A model generated the notes under the pieces. It saw only the letters and a list, made by a program, of their open reading frames with translations, was not told the DNA's origin and searched no databases. DNA of 64,000 bases from Pyrrhosoma nymphula (Eukaryota; Arthropoda; Insecta; Odonata; Coenagrionidae), in NCBI GenBank assembly GCA_963573305.1, contig OY754339.1, positions 90,737,838-90,801,837 of the forward strand, read 5' to 3'. Positions 1-13,315 of the stretch are shown in pieces; position 1 is the stretch's first letter; each line of letters starts with the position of its first letter. A program made the position numbers and the translations under genes.

Positions 1-1017
1 CGTTCTCATCACCTATGAATTTGATACAGGCGAGTGATTTGTTCAGCGTGCATTTCACACATCCGTGTTACCACGAGCGGAAAACGCCGTTTAAGTTACT
101 GTGTGGATAGTGCCGCAGTTTTTTAAATGAAGGTTCTGCCGAATAATCATCCTTATTTCCCTGATTTGAAAACTATATCTTCAAAGTGTGTGGCCGCTTC
201 TCCAAAACACTCGACGAAATCCTTAGTTAAACGGAACTAAAGATCTAATGTCTTTTCATTTATTTCCCCGAATGGTAGAACCTACCTTCAGGGACTCTTT
301 CCGCATGCTTTCTGCATTTGGATTTAACTGCAATAATGCTGCAACTCCGACGCCAACGAGATAGAAACTGTTCTTAGCCAGCAATATACATCCTCACTTG
401 CGCCTGCATACAAGACGTGACTCGTCTGAACATGCTATTAGGAAGAAATCGGCCAATTCAAATGGAAATTCGCAACCCTCCTTGGATCCCATGCTGTCCA
501 AATAAATCTCTTCTCCAAGACGACCGTCTTCTCAGGGGCGGAAGAAAGAACTCCCTGCCCCCACCCCAAGCTCTCCAGACAACTTTTTACGCCTCGAAGT
601 TCCTTCCCATTTGCTTTTACCCTCGTAGCATTCACGATACAATCCTCCAGCGGAAAAAGTGCAGCAATAAAACTCCCCTCACCCTCAACCAGCCCGTATA
701 AATCCACCTCTGAAGTAGCAAACGTGGAACACTCGAGGGGACAAACTGGAGACGTATCTGTCGGTTCAGAGGAGCAGACGATAGATCTCATGCATGCAAG
801 GCTGTAGAGACGCCTCACGTTTACTCGCCCCTGGAAGAGTAGCCGGAGCGATTTCATCGGAGGAAACGGTAATGGAGGACGCTTTCCACTGCCCCTGTGT
901 ACGGGAAGAATGACTAAGTCACTGATTACATGATGGATAGGTTTGTAGAAACTCAAAAACTAGCAACAGGGCAATGGATTGAACGGAAGGTTTGTAAACG
1001 GCAAACTTTGTAAATAT
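1..1017. other. No recognisable gene
   Basis: Short reading frames on both strands (the longest about 170 codons on the minus strand at 438-956) resemble no family I know and overlap each other on opposite strands, as expected by chance in a moderately GC-rich patch. I see no splice-bounded exon, RNA gene or repeat here. Confidence 0.6.
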
Positions 1018-1131
1018 CACAATGGATTTTGTTTCAAACGACCGGTTTCATCGCATAGGCGACATCATCTTCTACACCTGAAGATGTCGCCTATGCGATG
1101 AAATCGGTCGTGTTAAATAAATTTCATTGTG
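1018..1131. repeat. Foldback element with hammerhead-like core
   Basis: The inner arms 1038-1066 and 1083-1111 are 29 nt each and are reverse complements with one mismatch. The outer flanks 1018-1037 and 1112-1131 continue the pairing imperfectly, so the unit begins CACAATG and ends CATTGTG. The right arm contains CTGAAGA, a 5-bp hairpin, GAAA and ATCGGTC. The tail after the core (TTAAATAAATTTCATTGTG) resembles the tails of the foldback at 40236-40394 and the Penelope-derived unit ending near 47606. I infer a small inverted derivative of a Penelope-like terminal repeat. Confidence 0.75.
1074..1113 (+). ncRNA. Hammerhead-ribozyme-like motif
   Basis: CTGAAGA lies at 1078-1084, followed by an extra T, helix II GTCGC/GCGAT with a four-base loop (1086-1099), GAAA (1100-1103), a helix III strand ATCGGT that is nearly self-complementary, then C1109 at the expected cleavage position. 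Helix I can form between ACAC (1074-1077) and GTGT (1110-1113). Penelope-like elements are known to carry type I hammerheads with very short palindromic helix III. The extra base before helix II and the weak helix III make activity uncertain. Confidence 0.4.
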
Positions 1132-4080
1132 AAATTAACCCTGATTGTATTGATTCTGTCAATACGGTTTAAATATTGCTAAACCACCAATTCCAAAGGA
1201 TCCTGTGAGACGCTTGATGTCACGTTGAATAAAGTCATGGAGTGCAATGTGTTGTAGATATAAATGGAATGAGGCAAAAAAATATTCGTAGGAAGACGCG
1301 TGCATGGAGAAAAAATGATGGTGCTCCACTTTGCTGATAACAAAACAACTTTGAGAGAAAAACTAGAATATAACGAAGATGCCGAACGAAATCGAAGAAA
1401 TATAAAAAAATACAACTAGGGAATTAATGTTAAAAAAAAATAAATTCTTAATTGCAATATACCAGGTAAAAAAGTCTCCATAAGACTTAAACATTCAAAA
1501 CTGAAACAAGGAAAAATTTGGCTGCGTTAGAGATAGCGCTGGCACTGATGAAGTAGCCGAAGCAACGACGGAATAATATCACTGCAGACGACGTATTGAC
1601 AACTGGCAACAAAAGTTTAGACGTATGGTAGAATTCCATTAAATCATACCCATGGACCACGTCCTTATTTGACAAAGAGAAACGTAAACGATAGTGAAAG
1701 TAGAACAGCAATGATTTTAAGCAATGGAAATGTGATAATATCGAACAACGATAGTGGAAATGTGATTTTATCGGACAACGATAAGGATTTACCAATGAAT
1801 ATTAAATAAAAACATAATTATTAAATAGCAGATAAAGATCAATGTTATTAATTTAGAAGTAAAGATGAGCAATTAAAACATTTTTCCAGAAAGAAGAGAT
1901 AAAATTAATTATCAAACTCCGAAATATTAAAATGGAAGAAGAATCGAGAGGAAAATACTACCGGGGAAAAACTAGTGTGCAACAAATCAAAAAAATTTAG
2001 ATGATTCCAGCTGAGGAATTATGACAGAACTAATCTGTATCCTATTACGAAAATGGCGCGGAGAGGTGAAGCAAAACAATCCATGCATCGATGAATGCTG
2101 ATGATAATGATAATTGGTAGTAACAGTCTGTATGGATAACAATTTAATGAAAAATTCACTGCTTGCGCTTTTAACAATTGTATCTCTACAAATATAGATA
2201 CAGAAATTATTGTGGGTTTTAATTACCAGATTACTTAGCTCAGGGAAAAAGTATTTAGGAAAATACAGCAGAAAAGCGTAGTTAGTTTTATTATGTCTCA
2301 CCCGCTAACTCGCCTTCCGTTGAGCCGTACATTTAAAATACTGTTGGTTGAAACAAGGAAGAGCAAAAATACGAAAACTTTCTGAAATAAATTAACTTCG
2401 CCCCATTGATTACGCATCCATTCTGTCTTCAGGACAGAGAACTTAACTGGAGGCAAATGACTGGTTAGGAAACCGCAGCTGGAGAAAAGCGGACGGTGTT
2501 GAGTTACCGCCTTCCTCCTTCCTTCAGCTGCGATGCAAGTACCGTGGAAGATGATTTTTCTTATAATACACTAAATATTAGCCACTGTAAAAAATATTGG
2601 GGTGCTGTAGGATAAGGGAAGTCAGTTTTGCTCCGAGAGGAAGATCTCTGGAAGGTTAAATCGCAAAATAAAAATTAAAATCTTTTTTCCATTTATCATT
2701 ATTTGCAGATTTGAAAAAATCATATTTTTTTGTTATGGTCATTTATAAAGCACCATTTAAAGCGGGCGTATTGATCTGGGGGAGAATTGGAATTGTGTCG
2801 TAAGAATAAAGTTATTTTGACATTACCTATAGCAATGGAATTTCTGGGAAAAACTTGCACAAGTCCTGTATTTTTCTTAAGCACTAGCAAGTCTAATTTG
2901 TCAGTGGAGATATTTCTTAGCTACGTGGAAATGAGGTTGCATATAAACCCTTGAGCTTGTAAAATAATAATTGACACAATTGACGCTCAAAGAATATCTT
3001 TACTTTAATTACCTTTAAACTAATATTCACTTCAAATTAGGGGTTCTTTCAATGGAAATTTGTACACAAGAATGATTTATGAAATCGACAAATATCCAAC
3101 AGTTTTAATAAATCGGATATTGTTAGTTTTCTCAATGCCGACCATTCCTAACCAGGCGCTAACAAAAGCATAAAGGAATCTTCAAGCTCAGTGCAGAGCC
3201 AGAGCTATTTAATATTAGAGCTGAAATCAGATGAGGTTAACTGGGTATTTGCTAACCTCTTGAATGGATATATGTTTTGGAGTTTTGGCAGATCATTTAA
3301 AAACATAATGCTCTATGGGATGACAATGGCTCATTTTACGTTTCTATGTAGATTTTAAAAAAAATTTTAAGTTCAGATTTTCCTCACTAAGGCATTCTTA
3401 CAATCTATCTTGTGGTTACGTTACAGCTGACAACTGATTTTACTTATTGTTTAAGATATTTTTGTACAAGTTGTTAACTTTGTCATCTATAATGGTTTAT
3501 TACGTGCATTTCAAACGTAATTGCGTGTATTTGCTATAGTTTGAGTATAAAATAGAAGTATTAATTTACTTACGTTAAAAAGCATTCTTGGGGGATAATT
3601 TCTCATTTAAAATTTGCTTTTCTCATCTATCTCAATTTTAAGGGTCACGTGTATTGGAACTTAGCGGTTCGTGGGAAAAAAATTACTGCTGTATACTGAT
3701 ACGATTGTCTTCGGTTACTGTGTTGAAGCATAGCGCACAAATGGTGTCACATACTCAAAAATGCGTCAAAAGATAAAACTAAATATAGATATTCCCCTCC
3801 AATACAAACCAAACTTGAGCAGAGCTCTAGAGCTGTATGTAGGACTAGTGTAAGTAAGAACCCAGGACACAATGATGGAGAATTTCAAGTGAAGAGTGCA
3901 AATCGATGAGTAAAATGAAGAGATAATGTACGTCACGGGTTCATCAATATGTTAGGCGAACGTTGAACCTAATCGCAAATTAATCAAGTCCTTCAACGAC
4001 TTCCAACCAGTGAAACCATCATGGCATGGAATTCATAAAAGACTGAAGATTTTTCTCGACTATTCCGGAGCATTAAAAAT
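1132..4080. other. AT-rich DNA without recognisable genes
   Basis: Only short, unconserved-looking reading frames occur on both strands. No domain motif, RNA gene or clear repeat was seen. Confidence 0.6.
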
Positions 4081-4460
4081 GTTCTCTCGTAATTAAATCG
4101 GAATGGTGAGGCCATTGTGACGCCAAGGGGGCGGATCTGCGAGGGAGACCCAGGGTGTAGGCCAGGAACGTCTGACAGGGGCGGCAAATGGGCGGGAGGG
4201 GGAAATAGGGGTGGGAGGTCACTTTCCTGGTAGCGAGATGGTGGGGAAGAGGCAGACCATCGTTGCTCCGTGACAGAGTTTTGCACTCTAGGATGATGAA
4301 AGCGGAAAGAGGCATTAAAGGCACGCCGAGATAAAGGACGGTGATTAAGCACTGACCTTCCGACAAGTTCGGTCCCTAATTACTTGAAGAAATACGCCGG
4401 GGACCGTGCCCCTCCCCTTCTCCTCACCCCATAAACGCAGAGTAAAGATTCGTGAATGAT
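4081..4460. other. G-rich block
   Basis: The + strand is unusually G-rich from about 4110 to 4260, with many GGG/GGGG runs in an otherwise AT-rich neighbourhood. Open frames on the minus strand here (about 100-120 codons) are proline/serine-rich in the way a C-rich strand gives by chance. No protein family was recognised. A promoter-proximal or simple-composition segment is possible but unsupported. Confidence 0.4.
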
Positions 4461-7130
4461 TTGAGTGCTCTGGCTAAGGGCATTACTTTTCTGCGCCGCA
4501 CTACTGCAATGAGTGACGAAGAATCTAAAGCAAGAGATAATGAATGACGTACGGGACCAGAATTCGATAAAGCATTTCCGGTTCAATTACTCATGAAGTC
4601 CTCAACACTTCCCGCTTCATCTCATTTATTCATACAGCGTTTGCGTTCCTCACGAATATGCTACAACCACAGTGAAACCGTGCACGGGCAGTACTTTATG
4701 ATGACAATTCAGCGAGAAAGAATGTAAACGCATGCGTGTCATTCAAATTTTATAGAATCCCTTGTGTTACCGTAGTTACGAGCTCTTCTCGAGAGAATGG
4801 GGTTGTAACATATGTCCCAATTCCGCAATGGAATGTCGTAAAAAAAATTATGCCTGAAGTCTAAACAAAATTAGCCTTGGTCAAGTGGGTCATCAAATGT
4901 ATAATTTCAAACATTCATCGCCTTGAATACATAATTAACCGATTCCAATTTCTTTTCTGTAGTAATTTAAACTAGAACAAATATAATGTACCAGCCAACT
5001 TGTACATGTGATGATAATGATGTTCATTTAAAAAATATATTCACTCTCTATTTCTTCCCAATTCAGTGTGTATTGCTTAGTGCAATAATGGAAAGGGTTT
5101 TAGAATTGCAAATTTTCCTCACTACTCTGATTCTCCACCCAGTATTCCCCAAAACACAATATTTATTGCAAAAGAACGTGAGGAATGCCTCAGCGTAAAT
5201 ACATTACACATGCTGGTTAGTTACAGACGAAAGCAAAACGTTTTTATACAAAATTACGCAACTTTTTCGATATACTAGTTGGGAGTACGCACTCGCAAGG
5301 ACAGAGGAACGTAATATATTAGTCATATTAGCCTCTGTTCATGAGTAAAAGTCGTGTTCATTAAACTGATACCCGTTATTAGAGAGTATTTTTTTGTCGG
5401 AGACGACTAGTCTACGGCTATAAAAAAATATAACTACTTAGAGTCGCCACACCCCTGTTTTGTTCCATTATTACGCAATGGCTTTAAAAATGTGTGTTTC
5501 TCTCCTTTACTAATCTAAATAAAACGTTTGAGTTCTCATTTTTATGCAACCGGGTATTTCGCTCCGGCTTCAGCACTAGGAAAGAGTTTTATTAATTAAG
5601 CTACCGAAAATAGAGTTAATGGAAATGGAGAGGAAAAATATGGAAATGACGAGTCGCGATAATTTTGAGAGGCGTTTTCGGAGCAGCAGAGGGCACGCCG
5701 GGGAATGTCTTGCGCCAATCAGGAGTTGTACTCGGGCGAAGGAAGAGTGGGGGATCTCCTCAGACTATTCAGAATGTGAGCGGGACGGATCCCATTCTCT
5801 TGTGAACCAGAGTAACTGCGTCGATTCTCGGAAACAAATACGAAACAGAATCACGATGAATTTCTTCATAGCGCAACAAGTTATCCGTGAGAATCAATGC
5901 ATGGAAAATTACAAATAAAGGGTAACTAACAATGAATTATAATACTCAAGAGAGAAGGACGACAAGCAAAACCCTGGTTTGAAAACTTGCAGCAGGTTTA
6001 CTCTAATGACCAAAATGTCTTGATCATTCTCTTATTTATGGCCATAGCGTATTAAGTTAAACGCGGGTTCGGAAGCACGTGAAATGATTTAAATTTATTT
6101 TTACACATGAGCATATGGTGAACTTCCAAGGTCAGCATGCATTCATGAATCAAGTTACACATAATCTTTCACGCCATGAGTAAAAAGGTGTGAATTTTCA
6201 TCATGCGAAACAAATATTAGTTCATTGAAAGGCTAGCCACGGTTGAGAATATCTTAAGTAGGTATTCGATGCAGAAGAAAGCAGGTATTCCAAAATTCAT
6301 TCTTATATAGCACAATTTAAGAATGATTTTTTTAATGTAGTTAATTTTAACATTTAACATCAGGCGGGTGAAGTCACTAACTATTACGAACATTCCGAAA
6401 GAAGCGAGCAATTATTATTCAGATTTAATATTAAATAGCAGTATGCAGAACCAAATTAAAATATAATCGTGACAATAGATCTTCAATGTAGTTTAAAATA
6501 TGAAGTGTTGCATGAATAATTGGGAATGGTATTTAGCCAAGTTCCAAGTCATTACGAAAGAATGAAACGGAGGTATGATTACGGTGTAAATTTATTGAAT
6601 GTAATAAACACAAAGATGGGGTTTCAATTGGGTGTGACTTTGAAAATAGCACACAATTTGTCGCATTTCAAACTTGCAAATTGACTCGTTCAGTTCCACG
6701 CAAATTTTGACTGGCATTTCTTCAATTTCCAAGAGGTTTCAACGCATTTTCTTGGAAACGCATCATTATTAAGAATCACAACTAGTTAATCCATTGGTAT
6801 TTTTCAGATACTCTTGCAACGAGGTAATTCGCTACGATTAAAGTAAAAAATAACCACAATTTGATTTTTCAGATAAGTTTAATTCCTCATACGTTACAAC
6901 TTTATTAAAAGCTGGCATGGGAGAGCACAGTAGCACAGCACAGCGTGGTACTCTAAGTTTCAAGATGTCCCTATATTTGAATCGATGAAATAAGCCGTAC
7001 GTGTCAAAACAAAAGCTCGTAACTCAATTGGCTGCTGCAACAGAAATTAGGTCAGTGAATGCTCAAACAAAATATAGTTTTGGCATTTCACAGGATAGGA
7101 GGAGTGTCCAACGTAAAACAGCACATTACG
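4461..7130. other. AT-rich DNA without recognisable genes
   Basis: A 99-codon frame at 5619-5918 has no recognisable motif and no good exon boundaries. Nothing else stands out. Confidence 0.6.
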
Positions 7131-7139
7131 TCAGGTTTC

Positions 7140-7400
7140 ACTCACGGAGATCAATTATATAAAGAGAGAAAGAGAGTGAAATAAAAAGTGGAAGTGAGAC
7201 CCAGGAGACAGTGGGAACTGCGGTGAGGGAGAGACGTGATGAAGAGGGATGGAGCGGCCAAATGGGTTGAGACAAATTCACAGAAAGGAGAATTAGAAGA
7301 GATGTTGACAAACGACTGTGCAAGGAGAAAGATTGTGGATGGAGGAGACGGTGGGAGGAGGGAAAAGGGGCGAGGAGGGGGGGTACGATGGGCAGAGGAA
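7140..7400. other. Polypurine-biased stretch
   Basis: The + strand is strongly purine-biased (GA-rich, ending in G runs around 7350-7383). Such tracts can form triplex or quadruplex structures. No gene is visible. Confidence 0.45.
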
Positions 7401-7459
7401 TAATTGGACGTAGAAACGTCGTTTTGGTTACAGCAGTTTGGGCTAGATATCGCTACCCA

Positions 7460-7860
7460 TAATATTCAATGACTAGCTGTGCCCAGAATACGTTGTAATT
7501 CCTCTTTTTCTTTCTAGGTAGGTACACAAATACAAAGCAGACACATTTGCATGAACAAAATAAATTAAATACATTGATTTTTGTGTATTAAATTAAATTT
7601 GAAAAATATTATTCCAGTGTTTTGGGATATACACTATTGGGCTCGTGTATTGGCATTAGCCCATAATTTACTTTCAAGCCTCATTGTTTTCTGTGCATTT
7701 TATCGTATTCTAAATTCGCAAAATAAAATACTCTATCCTGAAGTCCCCATTGATTTCCATAATTTTCATGGTTTGCCCACAAATCTTTTCTGGGTTCAAA
7801 ATCGGCCCCTAAACGAATTTGGGACCTAGTCCAATGAATTCCTCGTACCTATAAAGGAAT
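7460..7860. repeat. Possible non-LTR element 3' tail
   Basis: The phrase CTAGCTGTGCCCAGAATACG at about 7470-7489 resembles the CTAGCTGTGCCCGG-type start often seen in RTE-type or SINE 3' regions of arthropods. The following sequence holds no RT motif. An 82-codon frame at 7581-7829 has no family resemblance. This rests on one short motif, so I treat it as tentative. Confidence 0.25.
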
Positions 7861-9955
7861 TCGTAACGTACAAATGATGTTATGAGTTTCCATTCCATGC
7901 ATATGCTGCTGTTTCCAAGTAAATAAAATATTCTATTGTTGAAGTAGTACAAACATTTAATATTTTCAATCTTAAAAATCCAATTTTAGGAAAAAGCGAA
8001 GCGTATACGAAAATAGAATGTAATAATTCTAACCCTTATTCTTTAAGTTATCTTACGATAAGCATTTAAAATCCATATCATGAGAGTAAGCAATTAAAAA
8101 AGCAAACAAAGATACAACTGCATCAAATTGTATTTGAGCCTCACTTCGTTTAAGAAGCTCGCGTGCCAACACCCATTTGTTGAAACGACTCGCGCTTCAC
8201 CTATTGTACAATGGATTTAATAATTCATAAACCTTCAGGGTCGCGCGCACAACAACTCACCAAAGCTTCATCGTAATCTAAAAAAATGCTATTGGAACGC
8301 AAAGAAGACGAATAAACAAACAAATATTCATTTTTAATTATTAGAGTACGGCCTCATAGATATATAATCTTTCTAATGATACCAAATTATTAACCACAAA
8401 GCACCCTTTTTTTTCGAGACTTTTTTCTAAACAAAAAGCCGTTTTCCTTGAGATTTGGAATGGGTGTGACCTCCTGAGAGAATATTTTCAAATAATTTTG
8501 AAGTTGCGACGCATTTTCGATTCTCAGAATTCGTAAGAAATAGCACATTATTTTGATAATGTATCTCTAAATAGAGATTTTGACGCAACATGTGCGTTTT
8601 AAATAGTACGGCATGCACTTCGCATGTTTCCAAAATGATTAAAAACTCCTACAATTCATAAAATCACAAAAAACCTTCGGTCGTGATGGTGTTTGCATCC
8701 TGCAAAGTGAGTATAATAACTCAAGATAAACCCTAAATTATTCCTAAATGGTTTATCAATATAAAATTCAGTCTTATAAAAGAAAGGGTTTGCGTTCTAA
8801 ATATTGTTAAACTTACCTTACAGTCCTTCCAACTGCTTAAATTCGAATATCTACTCCATCACGACTACAAGAACATATCGCTCAAAATATCTCTCCGAGA
8901 GGTTTTTCCAAATCTTTGGTTCCACTAGTTATGCGTGGATTGTTTCCAAATAACTAATATTTAAGTATCACCTTGAAATTTATACAATGTAAATGGTAAG
9001 AGAAGACGAGGAAGGAGAAAACGCATGAAAACACGTAGTACGTTGTACGCATTATGAAGTTCTCATAAACCTCAATGCAATTACCATTCAGATGCTAGAA
9101 TATTTTTGGAAGATACTTAATGAGCAGAAACTAAACATTTCTGACAGTGATAAAGAGGTCATGATCGCAGAGCTTCCATTTCCTTCCATTTGCTTTTCTT
9201 TAGCTTTTTCTCACACTCTAAAGACTTTTCCACATATTGTATGACATTCAGCTATAGTTACTTTCTAAGTTCGTGGCTACAGAATTAAGGACGCCGTGAC
9301 ACAGTGAAAGTTAAATACGCTTTAAATAAATTTATCATTCTAAACATTTACATCTCTTTACTTTAATACCATAGCATTGGAAACAGCCATTGGGAAAATG
9401 AGTTTATAAAAATTAAATCTAAATAAAAACTAAGAGTCTTTTCAGGCTAAAATAAAAAGCTTTTATAAATGGAAAGAAGTTAATAAAGAAGAGCCTTGAA
9501 AATATTCAAGAGTTCTATCTTCCAGAATCTCTTTGCCAGTTGATTGCAGGTCGATTAAGTGAATTTCATAGACGTAATAACTACGCCACTTCCGTCATAG
9601 CGTATGACGCTTGAAAAACCGTCATAGCTGTCATAAAGTCGCGGAATAGGAGTGATTCCGTTGGTAAAGAAGTATATTACATTCACTACTGTATTTTTTC
9701 ATTAAAAAAATAAATTAGGCACTATTATATTTACTCAGAAAAAAGCGGAAGACCCTAAAACTGTAGTGATAATACGATAGTTAATACATTTAAAGTTAAG
9801 ATACAATACATTGAAGTGCACACGTCACATTTTGCATAGTTACATAAGATTTTTAAGTTCAACATTAAAGATATATGTGCAATATATTAAAACTTAATTA
9901 TAAAATTTTAATATCCAAAACCAAGTCACCATTTGTCTAATTCTATAATCACTGC
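7861..9955. other. AT-rich DNA without recognisable genes
   Basis: No frame with recognisable protein similarity, RNA gene or strong repeat was seen. A cluster of TGTCATA/CGTCATA words at 9595-9640 recurs weakly at 13990-14065, on the far side of the LINE. The similarity is too weak to call a repeat pair. Confidence 0.6.
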
Positions 9956-10471
9956 AGGACATTGAATTGTTTAACTATTGGAAAAAATAGGAACTATCTT
10001 GGAGAGTACTTCTCTTGGACTACAACCTTGTCGTGGTGGAAGGGCTTGCGTGCTCCGATGACCCCTAGTGATGCACTGGCGGGAGCAATGCTCCTGGTAG
10101 GGTCACCCATGCCAGATTGGTCGAAGGTTAGGAGACAGACGAATGGTAGCCCGCGCAGCGTCTGTACCTCAGTGAGGCGGCTGCAAAAGGCGTCTGACCC
10201 CAGTGGGGCGGCCTCTGAGGTGATGGTGTCACGTAAAAAACACTATTGAGTAAGGCCACGAAATGCTAGCTCAATTAAAACAAAAACCTTGAAATTATGG
10301 ACAGTTCTCAAATGATAATGAATCCTGGCAACTACGGGACTCGGCCCAGAGGGCCAGGCGTCGTGCCCGGCAGCTGTGGGAGCAAGGCCCCTGCGGTCGT
10401 CATCACACGAAATCCTTGCTCAGAAAATAAAGCAGCAGAGGAAAAGAAGATAAAGAAGAGGAATAAATTAT

Positions 10472-11070
10472 CAGAATAGGCACGTGGAATGTTAGGACTA
10501 TGCTGAGGGCGGGGAAGGTAGAGAATATAAAGCAATAAATGGAGAGGGTGGGTGTAGACATCATGGGTCTGGGTGAAGTAAGATGGAAGGCTGACGGGGA
10601 CTACTGAAGAGACGACTATAGAGTAATTTATAGTGGAGGGAATGAAAGTCAACGCGGGGTTGCATTATTAATGAATAGGAAACTGGGTAGAAAAGTAGTG
10701 TATGCAGAACAGGTGAGTGATAGGATTATAGTCGTAGAACTAAAGGAAGATCCAACGAATTTAGTTATAATCCAGGTTGTATATGCAAACCTCTAATCAT
10801 AAAGAGAATGAGATAGATGGGGTGTACGATCAGCTAGAGGAAATAATTGGTAGGATACCTGGGAGTAAGCACTTAGTAGTAATGGGGGATTGGAATGCGG
10901 TGGTGGGTGAAGGAAGAGATGGGCGGGAGGTGGGCGATTACGGGCTAGGAAGGAGAAACGACCGGGGCGAGAAAGCTGTGGAGTTTTGCCGTAGAAATAA
11001 CCTAGTAATTAAAAAAGCATGGTTCAGACATCATCCTCGACGTAGGTACACTTGAAGAAGCCACATATAT
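10472..11070 (+). pseudogene. LINE apurinic-type endonuclease domain (broken)
   Basis: This part of the LINE polyprotein would nick target DNA to prime reverse transcription. It begins with the conserved RIGTWNVRTM motif and carries VGVDIMGLGEVRW, then MGDWNAVVG and YGLGRRNDRGEKAVEFC, the arrangement of exonuclease/endonuclease/phosphatase folds in RTE/BovB elements. In-frame stops occur near 10530, 10605 and 10795, and the frame changes near 10780. The segment 10777-11055 is open but lacks the N-terminal catalytic half. It cannot give a working protein. Confidence 0.8.
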
Positions 11071-11091
11071 AGGTTCCAGATAGATCATATA

Positions 11092-11724
11092 ATGGTTCTC
11101 ATAGATACAGGAATAGTGTTAAAAACTCGCATACTGATCCAGGAGCTGATGCAGACACAGAACACAACTATTCTAGTCATGGACTATTGGGTAAAACTGA
11201 AAAAGATAAGAATGGGAAGGAGGGTACGAAAGTTGAATACGAAGGCATTAACTGGGGCAATGAAGAGGAAGTATCGAGAGCAGGTGGATGAGATAATGGG
11301 TGAGAATCATGGAGTTAGATCAGTGGAAGATGAATGGGGAAGTTTGAAAAATGGAATTGTAGAAGCTGCGAAAGAAACGGTAGGCGTAGTGAGTGCAACT
11401 AAAATTAGAAAACCGTGGATCACGAAGGGGATGATAAGGGAGCTGGAGGAGAGAAGGAAATGGAAGAGCGTAAACTCAGAGCTAAGTCAGAGAAAATACC
11501 AAGAATTAAATAACAGGCTTAGAAGAGAAACAAAGAAAGCAAGAGAGGCGTGGTGGAGAGAACAGATCGACGCGTTAGAGAAATACCAAAAAGAGGGAAG
11601 AGCAGATGCATTATATAGGAAAGTAAAGGAACTGACGGGTGGGAATAAGGGAAGGGGAATTGCAAAGATAACAGACAAGACGGGAAAGGTGATCGTAGAA
11701 CCGAAAATGATCCAGGAGAGGTGA
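11092..11724 (+). pseudogene. LINE linker between endonuclease and RT
   Basis: This 210-codon open stretch is rich in Lys, Arg and Glu (for example KRKYREQVDEIMG and ELEERRKWKS). It corresponds to the charged linker joining endonuclease and reverse transcriptase in RTE-type polyproteins. It starts after a frame break and ends at a stop within WIQER*K-type sequence, and reading resumes from about 11770. On its own it has no enzymatic motif. Confidence 0.7.
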
Positions 11725-11769
11725 AAGGAGTAGGTTGAAGAGCTGTATGGTAAAGAAATAAGGCCCAAT

Positions 11770-13143
11770 ATGTTAGATATAGAAAGGGAAGACGATATCG
11801 ACAGAGATGGCATCGGACCAAGTATCCTAGATAGCGAAATCGTAAGACCTCAACGAGATATGAAAAAGGCGGTGGAAATAGATGACATACGTCCAGAGTT
11901 TTTAAAGAGCATGGGGGAGAAAGGAAGAGGAAAACTTTTTGCGCTTATTCCTAGGATTTATGAGGATGGAGTGTGGCCGGAAGACTTCGCGAAAACTGTA
12001 ATAATTCCTATACCAAAGAAGAAAAAGGCAAAAACGTGCGAAGACTATATGGCAATAAGCTTAATATCCAACGCGGCCAAGTAGTTCTAAGAATTATAAA
12101 CAGAAGGCAAGAAAAGAAGGCAAATGAATACCTGGATGACGACCAGTTAGGGTTTAGGAGAGGGACGGGAACGCGAGACGCTATAGCGGTGATGAGGACG
12201 CTAGTAGAAAGAAACCTAGAGTATGGGCAGTATGTTTTTGCATGCTTCGTAGATTTCAAGAAGGCGTTTGATGGGGTGAAATGGACAAAATTAATGGGAG
12301 TGTTGAAGATGAATGAAGCGCAGGTTAGGGTAGCCAATGGAAAATCGGGATGGGCCACGATAGAACGGGGAGTGCGGCAGGGGTGACCACTATCGCCGTT
12401 GCTTTTTAACGTGTATTCAGAAGAAATGGTAAGGGAGGCATGGAAGGATGAGGAGGTAGGAATGAAGGTAGGAGGGGAGCAGATATAATCAGTGAGAATT
12501 GCAGATGATCAAGCATTGGTTAGTCAGTCTGCCAAGGGGTTACAGTCAATGGTGAATGCATTAGAGGTGCAGTGCGAAAAGTATGGGACGAAGATCAATC
12601 ACAAGAAAACGAAAGTAATGAGATTTCTAGAAGTAAGAAGGCGGGGCTGAATATAAGCATGGGAGGGCAGAAGATAAAGCAGGTCAGGCAGTTTACGTAT
12701 CTGGGTAGTATTTTGGAGGAGAATGGGTTTAGTCGTAAGGACTTCAGATGCAGAATTGCGCTAGCTAAAGAAGCATTTTCGAAGAGAAGGGAATTGATAA
12801 GGCGGAGGGTCTTTATAGAGACGCAAAGAAGAGACTGGTGAATACTTTAATATAGAGCGTGGCGCTATATGGTTCGGAAACTTGGTCATTGCGAAGGGAG
12901 TGCGAGCGTAGACTTGAGTCGTTTGAGATATGGGTTTGGAGAAGGATGGAAAAGGTTAGCTGGATGGCGAGAAAGACGAACGAGGAGGTATTGGATATGG
13001 TCGGAGAGGAGAGGAAGCTTGTGGCAGAGGTTCGGAGAAGGCAGAAGAGATGGAAGGAGGAGGTTTTGAGAGGAGATGGCATGTTGAAGAGAGTGAAGGG
13101 GGAAGGACACTGGGGAAGCGTGGAAAAGGAAGGAAGAGGATAG
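11770..13143 (+). pseudogene. LINE reverse transcriptase and C-terminal region (broken)
   Basis: RT palm motifs are readable across several frames: IIPIPKKKK near 12003 (finger region), DDQLGFRRGTGTRDA near 12140, FVDFKKAFDG near 12247 (motif A with its Asp), QG*PLSPLLFN near 12380 (motif B, interrupted by a stop), IADDQAL near 12498 (motif C, Tyr replaced by Ile, both Asp present). The thumb and C-terminal part follow at 12572-13143. At least four frame changes and stops at about 12084, 12386 and 12841 inactivate it. Long minus-strand frames over the same bases are shadows. Confidence 0.82.
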
Positions 13144-13315
13144 GAATTCTGGGCGAAATAAGAGGAGGTAGAAGATATGAAGAATTGAAGAGAGATCTAA
13201 TAACGGACCATCCTTAGGAGGGAAAGCGAGACAAAGTGTATGAAATTGGGATGCAGAATGGGGACTGTCCAAGAACCTACCAATCAGCTGGTAGAATACT
13301 TGAATGAATCTCGGA

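Larger units (their letters stand above)
9960..13315 (+). mobile_element. RTE-like LINE, near full length, degenerate
   Basis: A non-LTR retrotransposon on the + strand. The 5' part (about 10020-10240) encodes a GSPMPDWSK-type leader, followed by an apurinic-type endonuclease beginning GTWNVRTM near 10480 and containing MGDWNAVVG near 10880. A lysine/arginine-rich linker follows at 11100-11720. The reverse transcriptase shows FVDFKKAFDG near 12250, a VRQG*PLSP remnant near 12375 and an IADD (YADD-type) box near 12500. The C-terminal region encodes a WRRMEKVSWMARK-type motif near 12930. Domain order and the endonuclease wording fit the RTE/BovB group best; a related clade cannot be excluded. 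Several frameshifts and in-frame stops (for example after VRQG, and at about 10780) make it a dead copy. It ends near 13310, with no clear poly(A) tail or target-site duplication. Confidence 0.85.

Noticed and set aside
438..956. 172-codon minus-strand frame
   Set aside because: No recognisable motif, no exon-like borders, and an overlapping frame on the other strand. It may be chance.
1018..1131. Transib-type termini (CACAATG...CATTGTG)
   Set aside because: The heptamers match the general pattern, but there is no GC-rich 5-bp target duplication and the interior matches the Penelope-type hammerhead-like segment instead.
12886..13272. 128-codon minus-strand frame
   Set aside because: It is antisense to the C-terminal part of the RTE-like LINE, and its leucine/serine/proline-rich content is the complement of the purine-rich LINE strand.
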